This document shows positions 1-8,258 of a stretch of 64,000 bases of DNA, piece after piece. The stretch is from Chryseobacterium indologenes (GTDB taxonomy: Bacteria > Bacteroidota > Bacteroidia > Flavobacteriales > Weeksellaceae). The stretch's first letter is position 1; each line of letters begins with the position of its first letter. Under the pieces are notes generated by a model. It was not told the origin of the DNA and did no database searches. It saw nothing but the letters and a program-made list of their open reading frames with translations. The stretch is from positions 62,001 to 126,000 of the forward strand of contig CP065590.1 of the NCBI GenBank assembly GCA_016025055.1, read 5' to 3'. Position numbers and translations under genes: made by a program.

Positions 1-1424
1 GGAGCAACTACGATATAGTCATTGGCTGTCATTAAAGCGAAGTTCCATCTTACACTGAAATATTGTGTCAGTGCAGATTGTGGACCTCCCTGGCAGTAAA
101 CCAATGTAGGATATTTTTTATTTGGATCGAAATTAGGCGGATAATGGAACCAAACTCCCATTTCTTTACCGTCGGAAGTTTTCACCATTTTAAGTTCAGA
201 TTTTCCTTGAGCCAGCTTAGCATAAGTATCCTTATTGGCTTCAGTCACCTGCTTCATTTCTCCGTTTTTTAGGTTTACAGAGAATAATTCCGTAGCATGG
301 TTTACGTCTGTTCTTCCTACTAAAAGAGAGGTCTTATTGTCGGTAAAAATTTCGTTAACATCGAAATCTCCTTTTGTAATCTGCTGCACTTTTGCTGATT
401 TTGAATCAAGAGAAAAAAGTTGCTTTGTACCTCTGTGCGCTGCCGTAAAATAAATAGTTTTTGAATCTGCTCCCCAAAGAACATCTCCTGAAACGCTGTC
501 ATCCCAGCCTGCGGTAAGGTTGGTTGTCTTTCCGGTTTTCCAATCCATGATTTTCACATCATTCTTATCCGCTTCATAGCCGTCTCTGGCCATACTCTGC
601 CAGATCAGTGATTTACCATCCGGGCTGAACTTAGGATTGATATCGTACCCTTTATTCGGCTCAGTTAAGTTTTTGGTAACCCCTGAAGCCATATCATAGG
701 CAAAAATATCCGTATTGGTACTTGTTGCATATTCTTTACCACTTTTAGGCTTTGTCACATACAGAAGCTGTGAGGAATCCGGACTCCAGATAAAGTCTTC
801 TGCTCCACCGAAAGGTCTTTGAGGGGAATCCCATGTTTTTCCTTCCAGCAGATCTTTTGCAGCCTCAACTTTATCGGATGTATTGACTACAAACACGTGA
901 TTGTATTTCCCTTCGTTGAAGTAATCCCAGTGTCTGTGGTTCAGATCTGTGTATACCTGTGCCGTTGTTTTAGGTGTATCGGCATATTTATCTTTGCCCA
1001 TTAACTTTTCAACCAAGACCTGCCTGCTGAAAGCAATTCTTTTACCATCCGGAGAAATAACTATATTGTCAACTTCACCGATCGTGTAAAACTCAGTCCA
1101 TGTTTTCCCTGCATCTTTGGAAAGATAAATTTTGTCTCCTTCCTGGGCATAAATTCCGTTTTTATCCCATTGGATCAGAGATTTTTTACCTAAATCAATT
1201 TTTGCAGACTGATTATTAAGAACATTCAGAAAATAGTTTTCACTTTTTGTTTTTTCTGTTTTCAGATCTACCTGTCCTACTTTGTAAATAAGGGAAGCCT
1301 GATCCGGTGAAACTGCCTGTACTCCCACTTTTTTCAAAGTCCAAAGAATTTCAGGCGTCATTACTTGTTGTGCATTCATTAAAAGCGGAGCTGCCAGCGC
1401 CAGCAGACTGTACTTAAGTTTCAT
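1..1424 (-). CDS. S9 family peptidase (prolyl oligopeptidase/acylaminoacyl-peptidase type), C-terminus outside window
   Basis: The open frame runs from an ATG at 1424 off the left edge of the window, about 474 codons without a stop. It begins with a signal peptide (MKLKYSLLALAAPLLMNA, then QQV), so the enzyme is probably periplasmic. Residues of about 30-390 carry repeated PD40/WD40-like beta-propeller blades, with motifs such as SPDGKRIAFSR, WSPDSSQLLYV and FSPDGKSLIW. The alpha/beta-hydrolase domain starts near residue 430 (YPTLVYCQGGPQSA), and the catalytic Ser, Asp and His would lie beyond the window. Family members cleave dipeptides or acylated residues from peptides. No neighbour on the same strand is visible, and the reading frame is intact as far as it can be followed. 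Confidence 0.9.
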   Translation of the reverse strand, partial: MKLKYSLLALAAPLLMNAQQVMTPEILWTLKKVGVQAVSPDQASLIYKVGQVDLKTEKTKSENYFLNVLNNQSAKIDLGKKSLIQWDKNGIYAQEGDKIYLSKDAGKTWTEFYTIGEVDNIVISPDGKRIAFSRQVLVEKLMGKDKYADTPKTTAQVYTDLNHRHWDYFNEGKYNHVFVVNTSDKVEAAKDLLEGKTWDSPQRPFGGAEDFIWSPDSSQLLYVTKPKSGKEYATSTNTDIFAYDMASGVTKNLTEPNKGYDINPKFSPDGKSLIWQSMARDGYEADKNDVKIMDWKTGKTTNLTAGWDDSVSGDVLWGADSKTIYFTAAHRGTKQLFSLDSKSAKVQQITKGDFDVNEIFTDNKTSLLVGRTDVNHATELFSVNLKNGEMKQVTEANKDTYAKLAQGKSELKMVKTSDGKEMGVWFHYPPNFDPNKKYPTLVYCQGGPQSALTQYFSVRWNFALMTANDYIVVA

Positions 1425-1622
1425 ATGTTACTATTCATTTTTAGCGGAATGAGAGAATCCGCAGATTCCTTCATCCCTTTATTACATTCAAAGATTGCCA
1501 AAGTTAATATTTAAAATAAAAACAGCCGAAAGAATTAACATTTAAGTTTCCTAAAATTGAAATAAATATCATATTGATGGGTATATTTCAGTAATTTTAT
1601 AAAAAACTAAATTCCATTGACC

Positions 1623-2489
1623 ATGAAAAAAAATCTACTTTTAGCGTCTTGCTTTGTATCATCTTTTCTTTTTTCTCAAATCACAATGCTCCCCGCGGGA
1701 ACTCATTATTATGATCCTTACCAGGCTACTGTTTCGGGAAACGGAACGATTTATTATACTACAGACGGAAGTACACCAACACTCAATTCAAATTCAGCAA
1801 TCAACACCGTACAAGTTTCTATTGATCAGAATAAGGAAATCAAAGCATTCCTTGTTGACGGCCAGGGAAATTCTTCAGCTGTCATCGCTAAAAAATATCA
1901 CACGGGAGCTATTCCCGCCTCGGCTATTTATTTTAAAGCTCCTTCCACATGGACCTCGGGAAGTTGTGTCATGATTGATATGGTTCGTCCCAATTCCATT
2001 AACGGATTTGCTATTGACACTTTCTGGCCAGGACTACCGATGCAGCCCACAGGATGTGAAACCTGGTACAAGATCAGCAGGAATTTTGAAAATGCCAATG
2101 TACGCTTCAATAATTGCTCTCCTTTTGAGAATATTCCACAAACCGTCAGTACTCATCTGATTCCAATGGGAAGTACTTTGTATTATGATTTTACAGATGG
2201 AGAGATCACCAATCCGCCTTCATGCTTGTTTCTGGGAACCAGTGAGGCCTTGCTAAACTGCAAAGATGTCTTAATCAAAGTATATCCGAATCCTGTTTCC
2301 GATATTTTAAAGATCAATACCCAAAGGGATTTCCTGGAGTATGAAATTATAGACATTAATGGAAAAACCGTCTCAAGGAATGGATATAAAAAGGAAATTT
2401 CTATTAGGCATCTGATTTCGGGAAATTATTTTTTAAAGCTAAAGGATCACCGGGGAAGTTTAGTCGTACTGAAGTTTATAAAGAAATAA
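1623..2489 (+). CDS. secreted protein with chitobiase-type C-terminal-like module and T9SS sorting domain
   Basis: The protein has 288 residues from the ATG at 1623. A TTG two codons upstream could extend it but adds nothing. A signal peptide covers residues 1-18. Residues of about 30-85 resemble the CHB_HEX_C fold often found in bacterial glycosidases (TIYYTTDGSTPTLNSN). A middle region rich in Trp, Cys and aromatic residues (about 100-205) may be carbohydrate binding, which is inference only. The last 70 residues form a type A T9SS sorting domain (VYPNPVSDILKIN, ending in basic residues), so it is probably exported by the gliding/T9SS machinery and attached to the surface. No catalytic domain is visible. 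It stands alone, followed by a terminator. Confidence 0.8.
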   Translation: MKKNLLLASCFVSSFLFSQITMLPAGTHYYDPYQATVSGNGTIYYTTDGSTPTLNSNSAINTVQVSIDQNKEIKAFLVDGQGNSSAVIAKKYHTGAIPASAIYFKAPSTWTSGSCVMIDMVRPNSINGFAIDTFWPGLPMQPTGCETWYKISRNFENANVRFNNCSPFENIPQTVSTHLIPMGSTLYYDFTDGEITNPPSCLFLGTSEALLNCKDVLIKVYPNPVSDILKINTQRDFLEYEIIDINGKTVSRNGYKKEISIRHLISGNYFLKLKDHRGSLVVLKFIKK

Positions 2490-2490
2490 A

Positions 2491-2520
2491 AAATCCGCTC
2501 ATTGAGCGGATTTATATTTT
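2491..2520. terminator. bidirectional rho-independent terminator
   Basis: A 10-bp perfect stem (AAATCCGCTC at 2491-2500 with GAGCGGATTT at 2504-2513) has a 3-nt loop and is flanked by A and T runs on both sides. It lies between the convergent genes ending at 2489 and 2539. Confidence 0.85.
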
Positions 2521-2538
2521 GATCTGAATTTTCATTCT

Positions 2539-2883
2539 TTAGTCTCCATCTGAGAACATTGAGTTTGCCAGAGAGGTTACGATTGATAACAGGATACTGA
2601 ATACAAATGCCCACCAGAAGCCATCTACAAACATACTGTCTATAAAATAGTCGGCAATCAGGATAATGGCCGCGTTGATGACCAAGGAAAAGAATCCCAG
2701 GGTAAGAATAGTCAGCGGAAGTCCGAAAAGGCTTAAAATTGGTTTTACAAAGATATTCAGTACTCCGAGTACAAGAGCAAAAATAATGGCTGATGAAAAT
2801 CCTTCAAACTGTACTCCCGGTAAAATTTTGGTTAAAAGATAGGCAACTATGGCCGTCACAAACAATCTGATAATTAAGTTCAT
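2539..2883 (-). CDS. phage holin family protein (four-helix small membrane protein)
   Basis: The protein has 114 residues and is almost entirely hydrophobic, with four predicted transmembrane helices (about residues 4-22, 28-48, 58-78 and 86-108). The order and spacing, with the motif NIFVKPILSLFGLPLTILTLGFFSLVINA, match the PF04020 (mycobacterial-type phage holin superfamily IV) proteins common in flavobacterial chromosomes. Despite the name there is no phage context here, and the cellular function of these proteins is unknown. It is transcribed alone, with the start at 2883. Confidence 0.8.
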   Translation of the reverse strand: MNLIIRLFVTAIVAYLLTKILPGVQFEGFSSAIIFALVLGVLNIFVKPILSLFGLPLTILTLGFFSLVINAAIILIADYFIDSMFVDGFWWAFVFSILLSIVTSLANSMFSDGD

Positions 2884-2986
2884 TTCGTTATTTTTTTAAT
2901 GTTTATGGGGTGTATGGAGCAAAAGCTATTCCATTTTCATGAAAAATTTTCAATAAAATTGATCGTTTAAAGGATATTTTAATTCC

Positions 2987-3409
2987 TTATTTTATTTTCA
3001 TCATGGTTACCAATGAAGTAGCCGCATGACTTTCTGATCCTGACCCTTCCTGTACCACATAAATTTCTGTTCTTACCACACTAATTTTTGTCCCACCTTT
3101 TATCACATATGATTTAGAAACTAAAGCATCTCCCAGTGCCGGACGAAGATAGTTAACTTTCAACTCTACTGTCACCACATAGCAATCCTCCTCATAATGG
3201 CTTACTGCGGCATATCCTGAAGAAACATCTACCAGGGAAGCGATCATAGCCCCGTTGAACATACCTGCTTTTCTGGTCATCATTTCCATTTTAGGAATTT
3301 TCATGGAAATAAAATCGGTTTCCACTTCCAGTAATTCTGCACGGTAAAATTTCAATGTTTCTGAACGGTTGAAGCTGTCTGTGATGAGTTTTCTTTTTTC
3401 TGGTGTCAT
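2987..3409 (-). CDS. PaaI-family hotdog-fold thioesterase
   Basis: The protein has 140 residues and a single hotdog domain covering most of its length. The segment FNGAMIASLVDVSSGYAA corresponds to the central hotdog helix carrying the catalytic-site residues, and the later strands (VTVELKVNYLRPA) are typical of PaaI/YbgC-like acyl-CoA thioesterases. The expected reaction is hydrolysis of an acyl- or aryl-CoA ester in the cytoplasm; the substrate cannot be read from the sequence. It lies downstream of, and on the same strand as, the dehydrogenase operon but is separated from it by a terminator, so it is probably an independent unit. Confidence 0.8.
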   Translation of the reverse strand: MTPEKRKLITDSFNRSETLKFYRAELLEVETDFISMKIPKMEMMTRKAGMFNGAMIASLVDVSSGYAAVSHYEEDCYVVTVELKVNYLRPALGDALVSKSYVIKGGTKISVVRTEIYVVQEGSGSESHAATSLVTMMKIK

Positions 3410-3474
3410 GAATTTATTTTTAACAAAGGTAAGTGCTGTAATGTTTTAATCCTTATTCAATTTTAAATTTCATC

Positions 3475-3505
3475 AAAAAAGCCGTTCCATCTGAGATGAA
3501 ACAGC
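3475..3505 (-). terminator. rho-independent terminator of the dehydrogenase operon
   Basis: On the minus strand an 11-bp stem with a few G-U pairs (arms 3505-3495 and 3491-3481) has a 3-nt loop and is followed by six U residues (3480-3475). It lies 23 bp after the stop codon at 3528. Confidence 0.8.
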
Positions 3506-3527
3506 TTCTTTTTGAGTGTAACTCTAT

Positions 3528-5078
3528 TTATACGAACGATAACTTTCCTGATGAATTTTCTGTTTTCAGCTGATGATCTTCTTCGATCATATCTGCGGCT
3601 TTCTCTCCGATCATTATGGTAGGCGCATTGGTATTTCCGGAAACAACGTCCGGCATAACGGAAGCATCGGCAACCCTGAGTCCCTTTATGCCGTAAACTT
3701 TTAACCTCGGATCGACAACAGAAAGACTGTCGATACCCATTTTACAGGTTCCGGTCATATGGTGGTAGGTAGAACATGATTTTTTGATATAATCGATTAC
3801 TTCTTCTTTGGTTTTGCCTTCACCCGGATAAATTTCACCATCATTCCATTCTTTCATGGCTTCAGTTTTCCCCATTTCACGGCATATTTCCACACATCTG
3901 TACAATGCTTCGAGATCTGATTCTTCGGAAAGGTACATCGGATTTATTTCTGCAGGCGCTGCAGGATCGGAAGAGGTCAATTTAATATAACCTCTACTCG
4001 CGGGTCTGATAAATCCGGCACAAAATGTAAATGCATTTTCCGGCCCTGTGAATCCGGGACTGTAATAAGGAAGCCCCATAAATAGAGGCTGCAAATCAGG
4101 AAAAACCATTTCGTCCTTGCTTTTCCAGAATAACTGTGCTTCCAGTAAATTGGCTTCCGGAGCAGGAATTTCTTTTTTCGCTTTAAAAATAACACTGGTC
4201 AACAGGTGATCCTGAAGGTTTTTACCCACTCCTTTCAAATCTTTTACCACCGAAACTCCCACTGATTCCAATTCTGCCTTATCCCCGATTCCTGAAACCA
4301 TCAGTAACTTGGCCGATTCAATCGTCCCACAGGAAACAATTACTTCTCTTTCTGCTCTTGCTTCTACCAGCTTACCATTCTGAAGGTATTGAACGCCTAC
4401 GCAACAGTCGCCTTCAAAAATTAATTTCTGTACCAGTGCCCCGGTTTGTACAGTAAGATTGCTTCGGGAAATTACAGGATCTAAAAAGGCTTTTGACGTA
4501 GAACATCTCTTACCGTCTTTTCCTACGCTCAGATGATTCAATCCGGCACCCCAGATCTCCTTATTAAAATCATCTGTTAAAGGATATCCCAACTCTTTAC
4601 ATGCTTCAATAGCGCTTATCGAAATGGCATTCGGGTTTTTAATCCGGCTTACAAATAAAGGCCCCTCTCCGCCGTGTATCTGATCTTCACCGTCTTCGTG
4701 GGTTTCGGACTTCTTAAAATAAGGCAACACACTTTTCCAGTCCCATCCCGTACATCCGTTATAAGCCCAATGGTCATAATCCTGCTGATGTCCTCTGATG
4801 TAGATCATTCCGTTGATAGAGCTGGATCCTCCCAGCGTTTTACCACGAGGCCAGTATCTTGTATTTCCTCCGGCATGTTCCTGAGGAACGGTATGATACG
4901 CCCAGTCCCTTTCTGTATTCCATATGGCGGGCCATCCGGCCTGTTCCTGCACTTCAGTCACTTTATCATCGGGACCAGCTTCCAGCAGGAGTACATTTAT
5001 ATTTTCAGTTTCACTGAGCCTGTTGGCTATGACAGCTCCTGCCGAACCGGATCCGACAATTATAAAATCGTATTTCAT
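3528..5078 (-). CDS. GMC-family oxidoreductase (choline/alcohol dehydrogenase type)
   Basis: The protein has 516 residues. The N-terminal FAD-binding Rossmann motif is FIIVGSGSAGAVIANRLSE followed by LLLEAGP, and the GMC signatures RGKTLGGSSSINGMIYIRG (about residue 78) and GTIESAKLLMVSGIGD (about 251) are present. The C-terminal active-site region YHHMTGTCKMG and the segment VSGNTNAPTIMIGEKAADMI complete a full-length GMC enzyme. It should oxidise an alcohol to an aldehyde with FAD. The start lies 17 bp after the stop of the aldehyde dehydrogenase on the same strand, so the pair probably performs alcohol to aldehyde to acid oxidation. A BetA/BetB-like choline to betaine route is possible but not shown by the sequence. 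Confidence 0.9.
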   Translation of the reverse strand: MKYDFIIVGSGSAGAVIANRLSETENINVLLLEAGPDDKVTEVQEQAGWPAIWNTERDWAYHTVPQEHAGGNTRYWPRGKTLGGSSSINGMIYIRGHQQDYDHWAYNGCTGWDWKSVLPYFKKSETHEDGEDQIHGGEGPLFVSRIKNPNAISISAIEACKELGYPLTDDFNKEIWGAGLNHLSVGKDGKRCSTSKAFLDPVISRSNLTVQTGALVQKLIFEGDCCVGVQYLQNGKLVEARAEREVIVSCGTIESAKLLMVSGIGDKAELESVGVSVVKDLKGVGKNLQDHLLTSVIFKAKKEIPAPEANLLEAQLFWKSKDEMVFPDLQPLFMGLPYYSPGFTGPENAFTFCAGFIRPASRGYIKLTSSDPAAPAEINPMYLSEESDLEALYRCVEICREMGKTEAMKEWNDGEIYPGEGKTKEEVIDYIKKSCSTYHHMTGTCKMGIDSLSVVDPRLKVYGIKGLRVADASVMPDVVSGNTNAPTIMIGEKAADMIEEDHQLKTENSSGKLSFV

Positions 5079-5095
5079 GAGTTTTTATTTTATTT

Positions 5096-6501
5096 TTACT
5101 TTTTAATGCTGATTACTTTAGGAACTGTCACAGCTTTTAACCCTTCAATTCCAAATTCCACTCCATAGCCGGATTGTTTGGCCCCTCCAAATGGTACAAA
5201 CGGATGAATAGCGCCATGCTGGTTGATCCAAACGGTTCCGGCTTCCAACTGTGTTGCCACTTTCTGTGCCTGACCGACATCATCGCTCCACACTGAAGCT
5301 CCCAGCCCGTTATCTGAGTCGTTGGCTTTCTCAATTGCTTCTTCTACAGTTTTATATTTAATAATTGGCAACACGGGTCCAAATTGTTCTTCATCCACAA
5401 TTCTGTCTCCGTTATCAACATTTCCAACCAGCGTTACCGGAATAAAATATCCTTCAAGATCCGGTTTCTGTCCTCTGAATATAAAATCGGCTCCTGTATT
5501 TTCAGTATCACGGATCAGATCCTGAATTTTATCGTACTGCATTTTATTTTGTATCGGTCCCAATACCGCATTCTCATCGGCTCCATTGCCCATGGGAATC
5601 CTGGAAGAATAATCAGCCAGAGCCTGTACTGTTTTTTCATAATCATCTTCATGAACATATAATCTTTTTAAGCAGGCACAGGTTTGTCCCATATTCAGGA
5701 AAGCTCCCCAGAAAATATTTTCTATGTGTTTTGCAAGATCAAGTCCGGGCAGAATAATTCCCGCATCATTTCCGCCGCACTCCAGCGTTAAACGCGCCAT
5801 ATTGTTAGCAGATGCTTCAACCACTTTTTTCCGGTGGCGATAGAACCTGTAAACATAATTTTTCCGATTTCCGGATGGCTTGTAAGATATCCGCCTACCT
5901 CTCCCCTACCGGTTACCACCTGTAAAAGATCTGCGGGAAGTACGGTATTGATCAGATTGATCATTTCTATACTACAGTACGTTGTATACTCAGAAGGTTT
6001 GATGATCACGGCATTTCCCATTCTGAGGGAAGGTATAATCTGCCATATGGCGATCATTAAAGGCCAGTTCCAGGGAGCAATTGCTGCGACAATTCCAATC
6101 GGATTTCTATATAAAACATCTTTTCTTGTATCATCTTCGAATACCACTTCCTCAGGTAAATCTAGGGAGGCGGGAACCTGTGTCCAGCCTACACAAGCCT
6201 GCATTTCAAATTGGGAGCCAGGTCCGTTGAGGGGTTTTCCCTGCTCGCGGGTAATCCATTCTGCGAGGTGTTTTGAATGAGTCTGCAATACATCAGCTAC
6301 CTTCAACAAAATATCTTTTCTTTCCGCATCCGGCCTGGCTGCCCATTGCTTTTGGGCTTTTTTTGCTTTTTCAATTCTGGCATCTATTTCTTCCCTGGAA
6401 GTGTTAACAACCTCACCGATAACCTCTAATGTAGAAGGATTTAAGGATAGAAAAGCAGTATCTGTAGTATGGGTTTCTTTTGCAAATGACATATTTTCCA
6501 T
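5096..6501 (-). pseudogene. aldehyde dehydrogenase, frame broken by a homopolymer indel
   Basis: The gene is split into an N-terminal frame (start 6501, NAD-binding region with IAPWNWPL and FTGSIATGKK) and a C-terminal frame (5824 to 5096). The latter holds LECGGNDAG and the catalytic cysteine in NMGQTCACLKRLYV, followed by FGGAKQSGYG. Frames join perfectly if the six-T run at 5825-5830 (AAAAAA on the coding strand) had seven bases, giving GKKVVEASANNM. The restored protein has about 468 residues, the normal family length. It would oxidise an aldehyde to an acid with NAD(P). It is the first gene of an operon with the GMC oxidoreductase and is divergent from the AraC regulator at 6603. I expect it to be functional in the organism. 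Confidence 0.88.
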
Positions 6502-6602
6502 TGTTTTAAATTATTTTGTATTTTACGTAGTTCTAAAATGGCAAAAACATGATGTAAATCATTTACCTATTCTCTATTTTTTTTAACCTAAACTCTACCT
6601 CT

Positions 6603-7472
6603 ATGGAAAAGATCGAAGAAAGAACTGTTTTCAGCATTCCTTTTGGTGAATTGAATATATTTGAAACAAATGTCGTTTGCCATGGTTTTCCTTTCTTTTT
6701 TGAACAGCCAGTCATCACGCTAATGCTGAGTGGCAGTAAAATCATTCGCAGTGAAGACGACACTTTTGAGTTTAAGGAAAGGAGTGTATTTATTCCTCCA
6801 TGCCATAAGGAACTGAGTATAGATATTCATCCTTCGTTCCGTGAACCTACGAAATGTCTGGTGTTGAATATAGAGCAGGAATATATTGACAGCGTATTCT
6901 CTGAAGTGATTGAAAACTGGCATCCTGACTGGGAAAGAACGGGTATTATGATGAAGGAAAATGCTGTAAAAAAATTTTTAAGCTCTGATGAATCTTTATG
7001 GAAAAGTCTTACCAACCTTTATAACAGGAGAATTGACGGAAATTATCATGGATCCTCAGATTTTCTCTTAAGCTTAAGTCTTAAGGAACTGATCTATGAA
7101 TTGATGAAAACGAATGCAAAAAATCTGCTGCTTCATTCTGATAAAACTGAGAATATGCAAAACGGTCTGGAGGACGTAGTGCAGTTCATCAGACAAAATT
7201 ACAGAGAGCCTATTACCATAAAAAAACTGGCTTTAGTAGCGGGAATGAGTGAAGCGAATTTGTTTAAAAAGTTTAAGCATTCCTATACCTGTACGCCGGT
7301 TGAATACATCATTCAGCTAAGGATAGAACATGCCAAAGAACTGCTGATCAGTCATCCTGAAATGGGGATTAAAAATATCTGTTTTGAATCCGGTTTCAAT
7401 ACGTTGGAATATTTTTACAGAAAATTCACCCAAATCACGGGAAAATCACCGAAGAGATTTACAATAAACTAA
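6603..7472 (+). CDS. AraC-family transcriptional regulator
   Basis: The protein has 289 residues. An N-terminal AraC_N-type cupin-like domain (about 15-170) is followed by two helix-turn-helix motifs at about 195-288 (ITIKKLALVAGMSEANLFKKF and IKNICFESGFNTLEYFYRKF), ending in the typical TGKSPKRFT. The gene is divergent from the aldehyde dehydrogenase/GMC operon, about 100 bp away. By position it is the probable activator of that operon, responding to an alcohol or aldehyde; this is inference. A small secreted-protein gene starts only 5 bp after its stop codon. Confidence 0.88.
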   Translation: MEKIEERTVFSIPFGELNIFETNVVCHGFPFFFEQPVITLMLSGSKIIRSEDDTFEFKERSVFIPPCHKELSIDIHPSFREPTKCLVLNIEQEYIDSVFSEVIENWHPDWERTGIMMKENAVKKFLSSDESLWKSLTNLYNRRIDGNYHGSSDFLLSLSLKELIYELMKTNAKNLLLHSDKTENMQNGLEDVVQFIRQNYREPITIKKLALVAGMSEANLFKKFKHSYTCTPVEYIIQLRIEHAKELLISHPEMGIKNICFESGFNTLEYFYRKFTQITGKSPKRFTIN

Positions 7473-7477
7473 GAGAT

Positions 7478-7903
7478 ATGGCTTTCAAAAAAACGTTTTT
7501 ATTTTTATGCTTTTTAATGACCGGTATTGTTCAGGCACAAACACTGCATTTGTACGGTGGTGCTGACCAGGACCAATATCTGGGGTGTCTTAATTGTGAT
7601 ACTTTTGATAAAGATTCTGTGTGGAACGAGTTCAGTGATTACGGAAATGTATTCAGTTCCAAATCCATATGGAATACAAACGGAAACTATGGAAGCATCT
7701 ACAGCACTTATTCTCCCTGGAGTACATATGCATCCTATCCTCCGGCTATTCGTGATCAGGATGGCAATTTTTATGGTTTCCTGACTTTAAATCCTTATAA
7801 ATCTGAAAGGTCTGAACTGGAGCTGGCTGTGATCCTGTATACGCATCATGAAGATATTAAAGCTGATATCGGAGGATGGTATGATAAACTATTCCGGTAT
7901 TGA
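7478..7903 (+). CDS. small secreted protein with aromatic YGN/SIWN repeats
   Basis: The protein has 141 residues with a clear signal peptide (residues 1-21, ending VQAQ). The mature part contains a CLNC motif and an imperfect tandem repeat of aromatic turns (DSVWNEFSDYGNVF, SKSIWNTNGNYGSIY, STYSPWSTYASYPP). It then has RDQDGNFYGFLTLNPYK, a form I recall from uncharacterised secreted proteins of many bacteria. The gene is probably cotranscribed with the AraC regulator (5-bp gap). No enzymatic motif is visible and the function is unknown. Confidence 0.7.
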   Translation: MAFKKTFLFLCFLMTGIVQAQTLHLYGGADQDQYLGCLNCDTFDKDSVWNEFSDYGNVFSSKSIWNTNGNYGSIYSTYSPWSTYASYPPAIRDQDGNFYGFLTLNPYKSERSELELAVILYTHHEDIKADIGGWYDKLFRY

Positions 7904-7980
7904 TCCCTGAAGAAAAGATGAATCCCTTACTAAATCTTTGATTTGTCAGGTCAAAGAGTGAACTTATATTATGCTTAAAA

Positions 7981-8040
7981 AGGCAGTGCGTTAGACTGGC
8001 AGTCAAAAGATCACGGGTTCAATCCCGTATTATCCGCTTT
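7981..8040 (+). other. tRNA-like 3' remnant (anticodon arm, T arm, one acceptor strand)
   Basis: The segment resembles the 3' two-thirds of a tRNA. It has an anticodon-arm-like stretch with the loop CTGGCAG (anticodon GGC, T33 and A37 in place), a T-arm ACGGG/CCCGT around TTCAAT, and the acceptor-like TTATCCGC. The matching 5' acceptor strand and a proper D-arm are absent upstream, and the T loop is one base short. It is therefore not a working tRNA gene as given. It may be a decayed tRNA or the scar of an insertion at a tRNA 3' end. Confidence 0.4.
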
Positions 8041-8186
8041 TTATTTCATACCAGTCTGCTCTTTTCTATATTTTGCCTTCAACCATCGGTTTGTCTGAAA
8101 TTTCTTTGATTCTTGCTTTTCAATGCCACCAATTCTCATAAATCCTAATAAAAATCAGGTTTCTCAGGTGAAATAAAGCTTTATCA

Positions 8187-8220
8187 TTGTTTAGAATTAC
8201 TATAAATAAAGGTATATTTG
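8187..8220 (+). promoter_or_regulatory. predicted Bacteroidota promoter of the PepSY/TonB-receptor operon
   Basis: A -7 box TATATTTG (8213-8220) fits TAnnTTTG, with a TTG-containing -33 region at 8187-8189. It lies 38 bp before the ATG at 8259. This also argues against using the longer upstream start of the open frame, which would lie before the promoter. Confidence 0.5.
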
Positions 8221-8258
8221 CTACTTCTTTATTTTTAATAAGACTAAATAATAATAAA

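Noticed and set aside
2539..2883. Holin gene as evidence of a prophage
   Set aside because: The PF04020 family is common in bacterial chromosomes and no phage gene is near.
4674..5168. 164-codon frame antisense to the GMC oxidoreductase
   Set aside because: It overlaps a full-length conserved enzyme and shows no domain.
5788..5824. Programmed frameshift in the aldehyde dehydrogenase
   Set aside because: Many unrelated genes in the window break at the same kind of run, and no slippery heptamer or downstream structure is evident.
7981..8040. Functional tRNA-Ala(GGC)
   Set aside because: The 5' acceptor and D arm are missing and the T loop is short, so it is listed only as a remnant.
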